This document shows positions 25,918 to 34,688 of a DNA stretch of 64,000 nucleotides, in pieces. The first letter of the stretch is position 1; every line of letters starts with the position of its first letter. The notes beneath the pieces were generated by a model, which ran no database searches, was not told the DNA's origin, and was given only the letters and a program-made list of their open reading frames with translations. The translations under genes were made by a program, and so were the position numbers. The stretch covers positions 499,849 to 563,848 of the forward strand of contig JBFLZR010000001.1 of assembly GCA_040756055.1 (NCBI GenBank). Reading direction: 5' to 3'. Origin of the DNA: Candidatus Zixiibacteriota bacterium. Lineage in GTDB: Bacteria; Zixibacteria; MSB-5A5; GN15; FEB-12.

Positions 25918-27918
25918 ATGAAGTTGCCGCGAAATCTGTTTTTTTTGTTCGCCTGCCTTCTGATGGTGGGTGAGGCGGAGGCGAAGAAGAAACCGTTCCA
26001 ATGGAACCCTGTCACCGACGAAGACTGGGCGATCACGAGAGATTCATCACGCCAGATTTTTGACGCTGTCGTGATTTTCGAGAAAGTGCTTGCGGACGAT
26101 CTCAAGATGCAGAAGGGGGATCTATACCGAACGTTGTACAGGCGAATCCGCATTCTGGGACCATCGGGACGCAGCTGGGCAGATGTGGATGTGCCGTACA
26201 TGCACCTTAGCCAGAAGATCAAGGATGTCAACGCGCGTTGCATTCAACCCGATGGTACGATCACGGAACTCACGGAAGACAACGTCTTCGAGAAACGGGT
26301 GGTCAAGACAAAAGATGAAAAGCTGGAACAGACGACATTCTCGATCCCCGGTGTCAGCGATGATTGCATCATAGAATACGCGATTACCTACGAAGTCCCC
26401 AGTTCGCTGTCGGTGTGGATAGTACAGAAGGACATTCCCGTGCTGAAGGCGGAATATCGATGGGTTCTGGGCGAACTCAAGCTGACGGCGTGGGAGGCTG
26501 ACATCCTTCAGAAATTCGTGACACCCAACTATCTGTGGCTGAATACTCACTCGAAACCCAAGGTTACGGAGTTGCCGAATATCAAGGATCCGGAGACGCT
26601 CTTTTTTGAGATCGGCTATATCCCTCCCTATGAGGAGCTGCCATATTCGATTCCGGAGGCGGCTCAGCAAACCAAATTATACTGCTACTATGGTTCGGAT
26701 TTACCGCCCCAGTCTTATTGGGGGGAGCGGGCCAGTGACAACAACGACGGGTTGACGGAATTCTGTGAGAAAAACAAGCGGGTAAAGTCGTTGGTTGGAA
26801 GGTGGGAGGGTCTTGAAGACGATAAAGCCAAAATCGCCGCGGCCTATCGCTGGGTGCAAGACAGTATCCTCAATCTCACCTACCTTGACCTTCTGGATGA
26901 AAAGGGCAAGGAGCAAGAGCCGAGAGAGATTAAATCAGTAGATGATGTTCTCAAGTATCGCTATGGCTCCCGACTTGATATCGATTGTCTGTTCTGTGAT
27001 ATTCTCAGGGAAATGAACATAAAAGCAAAAATTGTCTACCTTAAAGACAGGATGAATGATCTGTTCGTGGCCGAGGCAAAGTACTGGCAAATGAATCGCA
27101 GTTTGGTATCGGTTGAAAATGCTGACGGTACGCTCGGTTTCTACAGTCCCGGCCACCCGTGCACTCCAGTGGATATCGTGCCCTGGTTCTGCGAAGGAGT
27201 CGATGCTCTCATTTGCGGAAGCACCGAGTATCTTCAGCCGGTGCCTTTCTCGGACTGGAGCAAAACGGTATCCAATCTCGCATATCAACTGAGTTTCGGC
27301 GAGGACCTCGAGGTTTCGGGTGTTTTAAAAGCACGGTTGACCGGACACGATGCGCGATCCATGCGGGTGAAATTGCTCGATGAAGACAGCACGGACTTCA
27401 GAGATTTGCTCAAGGAGGAATTGTCCGGTTATGTACCCCAGGCCGAAATCGATTCGGTCGAGTTCGAACCGACTGAAGATATCGCTCAGCCCTTCCGGGT
27501 CAGTTGCCGCGTTGAGTATCCCGCCGCGTCACAGGTGGGCAGCCGCATCATATTGAAGCCCTTCGAGTACGCATCTGAATCCGCCAATCCTTTTACCGAA
27601 CCACAGCGGTCGGCTCCCGTGTTGTTCGATTACGCTTTCAGGTTGAACGAATCGATGCAGATTACATTGCCCGAGGGATACGAAATCGAGGCGCTGCCAA
27701 GGGATACTCTCTTTGAAAACCCTGTGGGAAAATGTGCGGTTCAGTTTCAGCTTGTGGGTAACACCCTGTCGGCCCAACGCATCTTCACTATCACTGCCCC
27801 TTTCTGGTCCGCTCAGAACTACGAATTGATTCAGCGGCTCTTTCAGACACAGGCGGATCTCTCCGGACAGATTGTTTTTCTGACTGAAGCCTCTGAGAGT
27901 GCAGGCGGGGAGCAATAA
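25918..27918 (+). CDS. DUF3857/transglutaminase-like paralogue lacking the catalytic triad
   Basis: Same length and architecture as the upstream protein: signal peptide (1-22), DUF3857 region (about 45-260), transglutaminase-like core and C-terminal beta domain. Aligning YRYGSRLDIDC with the active protein's NKYGDCKDK puts R352 where the nucleophile Cys belongs. The later His and Asp positions read NRSLVSVE and FYSPGHP, so both appear replaced. C357 and C360 lie one helix turn further and do not align with the nucleophile. It is likely a non-catalytic partner or binding protein. A GC-rich hairpin follows the stop. Confidence 0.8.
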   Translation: MKLPRNLFFLFACLLMVGEAEAKKKPFQWNPVTDEDWAITRDSSRQIFDAVVIFEKVLADDLKMQKGDLYRTLYRRIRILGPSGRSWADVDVPYMHLSQKIKDVNARCIQPDGTITELTEDNVFEKRVVKTKDEKLEQTTFSIPGVSDDCIIEYAITYEVPSSLSVWIVQKDIPVLKAEYRWVLGELKLTAWEADILQKFVTPNYLWLNTHSKPKVTELPNIKDPETLFFEIGYIPPYEELPYSIPEAAQQTKLYCYYGSDLPPQSYWGERASDNNDGLTEFCEKNKRVKSLVGRWEGLEDDKAKIAAAYRWVQDSILNLTYLDLLDEKGKEQEPREIKSVDDVLKYRYGSRLDIDCLFCDILREMNIKAKIVYLKDRMNDLFVAEAKYWQMNRSLVSVENADGTLGFYSPGHPCTPVDIVPWFCEGVDALICGSTEYLQPVPFSDWSKTVSNLAYQLSFGEDLEVSGVLKARLTGHDARSMRVKLLDEDSTDFRDLLKEELSGYVPQAEIDSVEFEPTEDIAQPFRVSCRVEYPAASQVGSRIILKPFEYASESANPFTEPQRSAPVLFDYAFRLNESMQITLPEGYEIEALPRDTLFENPVGKCAVQFQLVGNTLSAQRIFTITAPFWSAQNYELIQRLFQTQADLSGQIVFLTEASESAGGEQ

Positions 27919-27944
27919 GGCTGAGTTTTGTAGGATGCGAACAA

Positions 27945-27976
27945 AGGCCGGTCCCGGTTAAATCGGGGGCCGGCCT
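27945..27976. terminator. GC-rich hairpin between convergent genes
   Basis: A 12- to 13-bp stem (AGGCCGGTCCCG paired with CGGGGGCCGGCCT, one bulge) separates the convergent transglutaminase-like operon and M56 gene. There is only a weak T-rich flank (TTTGTT on the minus strand), so it may act as a bidirectional terminator of moderate strength. Confidence 0.55.
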
Positions 27977-27984
27977 CTCATAAT

Positions 27985-29421
27985 TCAGTGTTCCTTCGTT
28001 GTATCAGCATCGTCTAAGGCAAAGACAACTTTGTAGGTCACCCAGCACACTACCGGTTTTCCGTCTTTCAGGCCTGGCTTGAACTTATTCTTGTACGCCG
28101 GAGCCAGAGCAGCGTTGTCGAGTTGTTCGTTGCCCGACGATTTGGAGAGCATTGCTTCTCTTGCGGCGCCAGTGCTGTCAACCAATACCCTGACCCACAC
28201 TGAGCCGGTTAAACCCGCTTTCTTTGCATCCTCTGGATATTCCGGCGCCTCCTGATAGATCATAACGGGCATTACCTCAGCCAGGACGGCATCGTCGGAG
28301 TGCACTGAGTCATCATTGGACGCCTTCGCCTGCATCTGTTTTGCCTTCAGGTCGGCCTCTTTTTGCGACTGCTTTTCTTGTGCGGGATCTGCCGCTTGGA
28401 TCTCAACAATGGCGAGCGGCATCACAAGCAGCAACGTTACGACTGTCGTCCAGACCACCAGGGATCTGCGAACACCGGCGATACGTTTACGGTCACTCAA
28501 TATTGACATAAGTCTTCCTTCCATCTGGGTCTTTCGAGCCATGCCAACCGCAATCGGAACCGAAGCACAGTCGCGTCTCAGGGCGCGTATGACACCCAGG
28601 AGGTGTTCGGCATAAGCGACCTTGTCCGTTCCCGAGCAGATGACATAATCATCGCAGACCTTGTCGGATTCTATGGTTGATTTTTTGCGTAATATCCAAA
28701 CCAGCGGATTGAACCAGTAGAGGGCGGCCGCCAGAAAGCTCACATACACCCAAAAGACGTCCATGCGCTTAATGTGAGCCAGTTCGTGAAGAAAAATCAT
28801 TCTCAGGCTGTCGGCGGACCAGGAATTTGCCGCCACCGGCAGCATCACCGTAGGTCTAAAAACGCCGAACACGAATGGTGAGTCGGTGGCCCCGGAGATT
28901 GCGACACGGATAGTCTGTTTTATGTCGAGGTCGTGTTTGAGCTGGTTTGCCACGGCCATTATTGGACCATCTTCTACCCGCACGGCTCCTTCGACAATTC
29001 GACTCGAGAGAAATGTGCCGAGCGCGACTCGCGATGAAACCGCCATGACTCCAGCCAGCCAGGATAGTGTCAGCCACACTGCCCAAGGTAACATCGCGAG
29101 TCCGCCGGCAGAATTTTCTACAACCGCACTTTGATCAACACTGATGGATGAAATGGTACCGCGCAGATTCGAAACCAAGAACCCGGTCAATTTTATCTCG
29201 AGCCCGGGGAAAATCAGCGGCAACACCGGAAACAGCACAACCGCGGCGAGCGAAAGGCGGATTACAAGACTGCGCTTGGCGGGTGCGGTTGACCGTATCG
29301 CGGCTATGGTAAGGACGGAGAGAAGCAGCGCAAGGCTACCCTTGACCAGGAATGTCAACAGGTAAATCGAAAGCTGAGGATAATCCGCCAGCCGCAATAG
29401 GGACTGTTCGAGCCAATTCAT
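27985..29421 (-). CDS. BlaR1-like M56 peptidase with C-terminal TonB domain (locus 2)
   Basis: Membrane metallopeptidase with hydrophobic segments near 18-42, 55-72, 108-128 and 325-345. The zinc site HELAH is at residues 212-216, followed by the NPLVW segment. After the last membrane segment and a charged helical linker, residues about 390-470 form a TonB C-terminal domain (APEYPEDAKKAGLTGSVWVRVLVDSTG, then WVTYKVVFALD). M56-TonB fusions occur widely in FCB bacteria. The TonB part probably acts as a periplasmic interaction or sensing module. The gene starts 5 bp after the BlaI gene. Confidence 0.9.
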   Translation of the reverse strand: MNWLEQSLLRLADYPQLSIYLLTFLVKGSLALLLSVLTIAAIRSTAPAKRSLVIRLSLAAVVLFPVLPLIFPGLEIKLTGFLVSNLRGTISSISVDQSAVVENSAGGLAMLPWAVWLTLSWLAGVMAVSSRVALGTFLSSRIVEGAVRVEDGPIMAVANQLKHDLDIKQTIRVAISGATDSPFVFGVFRPTVMLPVAANSWSADSLRMIFLHELAHIKRMDVFWVYVSFLAAALYWFNPLVWILRKKSTIESDKVCDDYVICSGTDKVAYAEHLLGVIRALRRDCASVPIAVGMARKTQMEGRLMSILSDRKRIAGVRRSLVVWTTVVTLLLVMPLAIVEIQAADPAQEKQSQKEADLKAKQMQAKASNDDSVHSDDAVLAEVMPVMIYQEAPEYPEDAKKAGLTGSVWVRVLVDSTGAAREAMLSKSSGNEQLDNAALAPAYKNKFKPGLKDGKPVVCWVTYKVVFALDDADTTKEH

Positions 29422-29426
29422 AGCGA

Positions 29427-29813
29427 TTATCCTTTCTCCCGTTTTTCGCGGATGAGTTTTTCGAGTCTCTCCAGTTCGTCATCGGAAACTTTCGCCGCCG
29501 AAGAGTGCACCAGGGCGGCCACGACCGATTCCACCGAACCATCAAAAAACGTATCCACTACATGAGTGAGCGCCGAGCGTCGCGCCTTGTCGCGGCTCAC
29601 GGTCGGCATGTACACGTAGGTGCGCCCGCGTTTGGCGTGCTTGACAATGCCTTTGTCTTCCAGTACGCCCAAGAGCGCTCGCACAGATGAATAGCTGGGT
29701 GGGTCCGGGATAGCATTTTGAACCTGAGCCACAGTGGCCTCGCCTTCGCGAAAAATGACGTCCATTATTTGTCTTTCGCGTTTACTCAGCCGGTCGAAAA
29801 GTCTTTTGGCCAT
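29427..29813 (-). CDS. BlaI/MecI-type repressor (locus 2)
   Basis: Winged-helix repressor of 128 residues when read from ATG 29813, which has a clear AAGGAG site; an upstream in-frame ATG at 29864 lacks one and would add an unusual acidic tail. Key parts: LSKRERQIMDVIFREGEATVAQV, recognition helix YSSVRALLGVLEDKGIV, wing RTYVYMP, and dimer helices. It differs from the locus 1 repressor in the recognition helix by A for K and S for T, while its upstream operators differ at one arm position. The M56-TonB gene follows directly. Confidence 0.9.
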   Translation of the reverse strand: MAKRLFDRLSKRERQIMDVIFREGEATVAQVQNAIPDPPSYSSVRALLGVLEDKGIVKHAKRGRTYVYMPTVSRDKARRSALTHVVDTFFDGSVESVVAALVHSSAAKVSDDELERLEKLIREKREKG

Positions 29814-29871
29814 ATCGTCGTCTCCTTCTACCCACCTGACGGACCCGCCCGCCGGAATGTTCAAGCTTTTA

Positions 29872-29931
29872 TGCTAAAAAATTAGCAATTTTACGGAGTC
29901 CCGTCAAGAATATAATGCTAAATTATTAGCA
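29872..29931 (-). promoter_or_regulatory. BlaI promoter with two operators (locus 2)
   Basis: Two perfect-arm inverted repeats, TGCTAA-AAAA-TTAGCA (29872-29887) and TGCTAA-ATTA-TTAGCA (29916-29931), are 44 bp apart. On the minus strand a good promoter fits between and over them: TTGACG (plus-strand 29902-29907), 17-bp spacer, TAATTT, with the -10 inside the proximal operator. Repression by occlusion is the natural reading. The sites also lie upstream of the divergent gene starting at 30053 and could affect it. Confidence 0.75.
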
Positions 29932-30052
29932 TATAAGGTAAAAAAATAGTTCTGGTTATTGGCGTTTTTCGGCGCAACAACAGGGTAAATTTCGGCGTAT
30001 CAAGAGGATATTTGTTTAAGCAGCAAACCCAGCGAGTAGATTGAGGTATCTG

Positions 30053-32464
30053 ATGAAACTTCGCAATTATGTCGTTATCGCTCTTATTTCTTTGACATTG
30101 ATTCCGTTGGAACTTGCCTGGACGAGGATTTTTTCGGCCGAGTTCTTTTATACTTTCGCTTTTCTGGTGCTTTCGCTGGCCATTCTTGGCCTGGGACTGG
30201 GGGCTCTGGCCTTGCGCCTTTTCAAAGCCCTCGACCGTGACAGCTTTCAGGGTGTCTATCTGGCCCTGGCCGGGTTGTGCTCGCTGGTCGGGCCAATCCT
30301 GGTGTTCAAGCTCGGGCTGGATTTCTCACTAATTTTCACCAGTTGGGCCATGGTGGGCAAGTTGGTGTTGACCGTACTCATTTTGATGTCGTCGTTTTTC
30401 TTCGGCGGGTCCGCTCTGGCTATGCTTTTCAAGCGCAACCACCAGGACATGCCCCGTCTGTACATGGCGGACTTTTTGGGAGCCGGTGTGGGGGTGCTGG
30501 CCGCCATTTGGGCCATGAATTATTTCGGCACGCCGGCAGCATCCTTTTTGATCGCCCTGCCCGTCCTGCTCGCTTCGCTGATTGTAGGTAACACGTGGAC
30601 AAAGGCTCTACCCGTTGTGGTGGCGGTAGCGGTCGTCTGGCTGTATCCATCGGCCGAGAGTCTGCTCGAGATGGAGCGGCAGGAGCGAGCGCCGGTCATT
30701 TACAAGCATTGGGACGCCATGTCCAAGATCAAGGTCTATGATTTCGATGGCAACTATCGGGGTCTGAATATCGACAACGTGGCCAATTCGCCGGTTTATC
30801 CGTTCGATGGCGACTGGAGTCAGGTCAAGCCGGGGGAGACGGATTGGGGCATCAATGTCTCATATTTGATACAGCGGTTCGACTCGTGTGTCTTCCTGTC
30901 GCTTGGCGCCGGCGGGGGCGGCGACGTAATGCAGGCGTTGGCTGAGGGGGCGACCGAGGTCCACGCGGTTGAGGTCAATCCCCACATTAATAGAATGATG
31001 GTTTACGGGGATCCGGACGGTTACCTGCCGCTGTTGCCGCCGCAGAAAGACTCGGCCACTGTTGATTCCACCGGTTCCGACAGCGCCGCTGTCGCGGACG
31101 AAACGGACTCGGCGGTTGCCCAGGCCGAGCCGGAAACAGATTCTTCGGTCACCGAAAACACCCCTCAACCGATCGTTGCCATGCCGGAGTATTCCGGTTA
31201 TCTCTACCATGACCCGCGTGTCAGAGTCATCACTGAGGATGCCCGCGCCTATGTGCGCCGGTTTGAGGACAAATTCGACGTCATCTATTCGCTCAGTTCT
31301 AATTCCTGGGCGGCCCTGGCGTCGGGGGCGTTTGCTCTGGCTGAAAGCTACATTTTCACGACCGAGGCGTTCGTGGACTACTGGCGGTCGCTCACTGATA
31401 GCGGCTTTCTCATGATGGAGCACCAGGTGTACGTGCCCCGTCTGGTTTCGGAGGTGATGGATGCTCTGGATGCCGTCGGGGTGGAGGACCCCGCCTCACA
31501 CTTTGCCGTTTATGACCTGCCGCAGGCGCGTCGGAAGATAATCCTTCTGTCAAAACAGCCCCTGACAGAAGAGGTTCGTTACAAGGCTCTTGGCGAGTTG
31601 ACGCCTGAAAAATTCGAGCTGATTCATCTGCTCTATCCGCCCGCCAATGACTCCCTGAGCGATAACCTGATCAACCGGATTGTCAATGAAGGCTGGGAGA
31701 GTGTTGCTGACTCGGCCCCGGTTGCCATCTCGCCTGTAGACGACGACAGACCCTTCGTAGCCCAGATGGGTCTGTGGCGGAATTTCGACAGAGAGAAGAT
31801 GCAGCGACTGGGGGGGTATGGGGATTTCTACGGTCTGCCTCTTTCTAACCTGATAATGCTGGTCATTCTCGGCGTGATGGTCGTGATTGTCATTCCCATC
31901 AACCTGCTGCCGTATTTTGGAAAGGGCCCCAAGCTCCGGGCGGCTCCGTGGCTTTACTTTTTTGCTATCGGGGTAGCCTTTATGGCGGTGGAGGTAGTAC
32001 TGATCCAGAAGTACGCCCTGCTTATCGGGCCATCGCTCTACAGCATTGTTACTATCCTGCTGACTCTGCTGGTAGCCTCGGGGATTGGCAGCCGGTTCGC
32101 GAAGCGGTTCGGAGATTCTACGGTGTTCATCTTTATTGTCGTCTGGCTGCTTCTGGACGCCTTTGTTTTTAAGTTTATATTTCAGGCCGCGTTTGGTCTG
32201 AACATGCTCCCGAGGATATTGATTTCTGCTGCCTTGATATTCCCCCTTGGCTTCTTTATGGGCATGCCGTTCCCGAAGGGGACCCTCCGGGTGGGCGAGT
32301 TGATCGACTGGGGTTTTGCGGTCAACGGGGTGGCCTCGGTTCTGGGCTCGATCGTCGTGCTGATGATAGCTTTCACCTGGGGTTTCGCTGTTGCGCTGAG
32401 CTTCTCGGCGGCGGTATATTTGGTTGCATATCTATTGATGCGATCCTCGGTGGCGTGGCGGTAG
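30053..32464 (+). CDS. polytopic membrane protein with spermidine-synthase-like methyltransferase-fold domain
   Basis: An N-terminal block of about six membrane helices, a soluble domain related to spermidine synthase, and a C-terminal block of about six to seven helices. The nucleotide-binding region reads CVFLSLGAGGGGDVMQAL with HAVEVNPH as the acidic strand end, and later DDDRPF, typical of membrane-bound SpeE-like proteins. A low-complexity insert rich in Asp, Ser, Ala and Glu (about residues 340-380) interrupts the domain after VNPHINRMM. ATG 30053 follows a GAGG site; a TTG four codons earlier is possible. Polyamine synthesis is not proven for this membrane subgroup. It is divergent from the BlaI gene of locus 2. 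Confidence 0.8.
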   Translation: MKLRNYVVIALISLTLIPLELAWTRIFSAEFFYTFAFLVLSLAILGLGLGALALRLFKALDRDSFQGVYLALAGLCSLVGPILVFKLGLDFSLIFTSWAMVGKLVLTVLILMSSFFFGGSALAMLFKRNHQDMPRLYMADFLGAGVGVLAAIWAMNYFGTPAASFLIALPVLLASLIVGNTWTKALPVVVAVAVVWLYPSAESLLEMERQERAPVIYKHWDAMSKIKVYDFDGNYRGLNIDNVANSPVYPFDGDWSQVKPGETDWGINVSYLIQRFDSCVFLSLGAGGGGDVMQALAEGATEVHAVEVNPHINRMMVYGDPDGYLPLLPPQKDSATVDSTGSDSAAVADETDSAVAQAEPETDSSVTENTPQPIVAMPEYSGYLYHDPRVRVITEDARAYVRRFEDKFDVIYSLSSNSWAALASGAFALAESYIFTTEAFVDYWRSLTDSGFLMMEHQVYVPRLVSEVMDALDAVGVEDPASHFAVYDLPQARRKIILLSKQPLTEEVRYKALGELTPEKFELIHLLYPPANDSLSDNLINRIVNEGWESVADSAPVAISPVDDDRPFVAQMGLWRNFDREKMQRLGGYGDFYGLPLSNLIMLVILGVMVVIVIPINLLPYFGKGPKLRAAPWLYFFAIGVAFMAVEVVLIQKYALLIGPSLYSIVTILLTLLVASGIGSRFAKRFGDSTVFIFIVVWLLLDAFVFKFIFQAAFGLNMLPRILISAALIFPLGFFMGMPFPKGTLRVGELIDWGFAVNGVASVLGSIVVLMIAFTWGFAVALSFSAAVYLVAYLLMRSSVAWR

Positions 32465-32513
32465 GCAAGATTTGGCTGCCCCGGCCAAGCGCGATTTTTC
32501 TGGAGGGTAAGTT

Positions 32514-33662
32514 ATGTTCGACGACCGGCAAGAAAAGCTTGAGGAAATACGAGCACAGGTTCGAGAGTGGGCGATACGCGAATTGACTCCGGTGTCGGAC
32601 CGCTGGGACCGTGAGGTTGAGCCAAAATTCCCCGGCGAATTGTATTGTCGAATGGGCGAGTTGGGGTTCATTGGATTTAACAGTCCGGTGGAATACGGTG
32701 GTCAGGGAAAGTCCAATACCGAGTTCGCGGCCGTCATCGAAGAATTGGGCTATCACGACGTTGCTTTTGCAGTGATGTGCGGAATTGGCAGGTTGTTCAC
32801 GTACCCACTACTCAGGTGGGGGGCCGACCACCTGAAGACCCGGTACGTTGCCGATTGCGTGAGCGGAAGGCGAGTCTGTGCCTTTGCTTTGTCGGAGCCG
32901 GGGGCGGGGTCCGATGCTGCCGGCCTTCAGACAGTAGCCCGCACCGACGGCGACGAGTTTGTTATTTACGGCGAAAAAACACTGGTCACCAGCGGTGATG
33001 CCGCCGAGGTGGTCCTCCTGTTCTGCCGGGTGGAAGGCTACCGCAAGATATCGGCCTTTGTCGTCGACACCGGACAACCGGGATGGAAAGCCAGGGCGCT
33101 GGAACGCAAACTTGGCATTCGAGCGAGCACGACCGCGCATCTGACTCTGGACGGAGTTCGGACTCCTGCCGTCAATCTGGTCGGAAATTTCGACGATGGA
33201 TTCAAGATCGCGATGGCTACGCTCGACGGCGCCCGGATCAGTGTTGCCGCCCAGGGCGTCGGAGTCGCTCGACGGGCGCTGGACGAATCGGTGCGGTACG
33301 CCAAAAAGCGCCACGCCTTCGGCGCCCCTATTGCCAAACTTCAGGCCATTCAGTGGATGATCGCCGACATGGCCACGCGGCTGGAGGCGGCCCGACTGCT
33401 CACCTACCGGGCCGCACACCTCCAGGACCGGGGCGAGTCGGTCTCGCTGGCGGCTGCCCAGGCCAAACTGTTCGCGGCCGAGACAGCCAATTTTTGTGTC
33501 GACAGGGCCGTGCAGATACACGGTGGCTATGGTTTTATCGGCGAATTCTCCCCGGTCGAGAAGCTTTACCGGGATCAGCGGTTCCTTCAGATAGGGGAGG
33601 GGACCTCGGAAATACAGCGAATGGTCATTGCGAGAACGATTCTCGACGGCTCCGGCAACTGA
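32514..33662 (+). CDS. acyl-CoA dehydrogenase
   Basis: FAD-dependent enzyme that introduces a 2,3 double bond into acyl-CoA thioesters. Normal length (382 aa) and domain order. Visible motifs are CAFALSEPGAGSDAAGLQTVA, the DGVRTPA segment, and QIHGGYGFIGEFSPVEKLYRDQRFLQIGEGTSEIQ near the C-terminus. The usual catalytic base region near the end has GEGTSEIQ with E in the expected family place. A strong GGAGGG site precedes the ATG. No electron-transfer flavoprotein or other beta-oxidation genes are nearby. The TetR gene downstream is a plausible regulator of fatty-acid or acyl-CoA metabolism. Confidence 0.92.
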   Translation: MFDDRQEKLEEIRAQVREWAIRELTPVSDRWDREVEPKFPGELYCRMGELGFIGFNSPVEYGGQGKSNTEFAAVIEELGYHDVAFAVMCGIGRLFTYPLLRWGADHLKTRYVADCVSGRRVCAFALSEPGAGSDAAGLQTVARTDGDEFVIYGEKTLVTSGDAAEVVLLFCRVEGYRKISAFVVDTGQPGWKARALERKLGIRASTTAHLTLDGVRTPAVNLVGNFDDGFKIAMATLDGARISVAAQGVGVARRALDESVRYAKKRHAFGAPIAKLQAIQWMIADMATRLEAARLLTYRAAHLQDRGESVSLAAAQAKLFAAETANFCVDRAVQIHGGYGFIGEFSPVEKLYRDQRFLQIGEGTSEIQRMVIARTILDGSGN

Positions 33663-33749
33663 TGTATTCAGACGGCTGCTGGCAGGCTGAAAAAAATCTC
33701 GTTTCCCTAAAAAAAATGTTGCGGAACAAAAAAAAATAGCTGATGTTTA

Positions 33750-33780
33750 CGTCAAATATGACGATAATGTCGAAAACGAC
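33750..33780. promoter_or_regulatory. tandem palindromes upstream of the TetR gene
   Basis: CGTCA-AATA-TGACG (33750-33763) and GTCG-AAAA-CGAC (33769-33780) lie 14-44 bp before the TetR ATG. Position and symmetry suggest autoregulatory TetR sites. They follow an unusual A-rich run around 33710-33737. Confidence 0.5.
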
Positions 33781-33793
33781 GATATAGTCCGAA

Positions 33794-34471
33794 ATGGAAG
33801 CTGTTTTGGTAGAAAGCAAATTGAAAGCGAGGCGGGGGCAGTCGCGTCACCAGCGTCGCTTCAACCGGACCCGGGCCAAGTTAATCGAGGCCGCCCGGGC
33901 GGTGTTTGTCGAGAAGGGTATCGATCGAACCACTGTCGACGACATCACCAAACGGGCCGATGTTGGCCGGGGTACGTTTTACTATCATTTTGAAAGTATT
34001 GGCGATCTTGCCAGCGAGATCATAAAAGAGATGCTTGCCGAGCTGGTGACCGCCATTGAAAATAAATGCCATGATCAGAATGAGTTGGCCGATGTACTTG
34101 ATGCAATGATAGGGGTCCATCTGGAGTTCTTCAGTCAGCGTTGGGAAGACTTTGTGCTGTTCTACCTGGGTCGTGCCGATCTGACGTTGGTTGAAAGCTA
34201 TGAAGGTATCGAGACACCGTTCATAGACTACCTCAATTGTATCGAGAATCTGGTCGATTCAGCAATATCACAGCCGATCCCCAGGCCGATGCTGCGCCGG
34301 TTGGCGTGTGCCGTAGCCGGTTTCATTTCCGGTTACTACTCTTTTGCGGTCATCGCGTCCGAGGGTGAGGATGTCGACAAACCTTTTATGTCGTTAAGGA
34401 GCGCGTTTGTCGCCAGTTTGGCCCGGTTTATCAAAGAGGCTATTCCGGACAAGAGGAAGAAGCGGCATTAG
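33794..34471 (+). CDS. TetR/AcrR-family transcriptional regulator
   Basis: An N-terminal helix-turn-helix (residues about 23-75) reads TRAKLIEAARAVFVEKGIDRTTVDDITKRADVGRGTFYYHFESIGDL, here described in two parts: the first helices and the recognition segment GRGTFYYHF. The ligand-binding helical domain (80-215) is not specific to a known ligand class. The N-terminus carries an extra basic stretch (KLKARRGQSRHQRRFNRTR). The tandem palindromes just upstream are the candidate autoregulatory sites. It follows an acyl-CoA dehydrogenase gene on the same strand after 131 bp, and precedes the SpeD-like operon by about 217 bp; that gap shows no clear signal. Confidence 0.88.
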   Translation: MEAVLVESKLKARRGQSRHQRRFNRTRAKLIEAARAVFVEKGIDRTTVDDITKRADVGRGTFYYHFESIGDLASEIIKEMLAELVTAIENKCHDQNELADVLDAMIGVHLEFFSQRWEDFVLFYLGRADLTLVESYEGIETPFIDYLNCIENLVDSAISQPIPRPMLRRLACAVAGFISGYYSFAVIASEGEDVDKPFMSLRSAFVASLARFIKEAIPDKRKKRH

Positions 34472-34688
34472 GCACCGGTCCTGATCCACGAATCCTCGCG
34501 ACGGGTCTTTGCCGTCGCACTCGGGCGATAACAAAGCCACGAGACTATTATTAGATCCAGGTCTGAGCTTGCGCGGGAGAAATTTCCCCGGGCACCTCGG
34601 ACCAAAATACCGGCGCGGTGAGGCGGTTTTCTTCGGGGAGCCCCGCTCGCGCTACTAAGAGAACATCAATTGTGGAGACACAAAGAAA

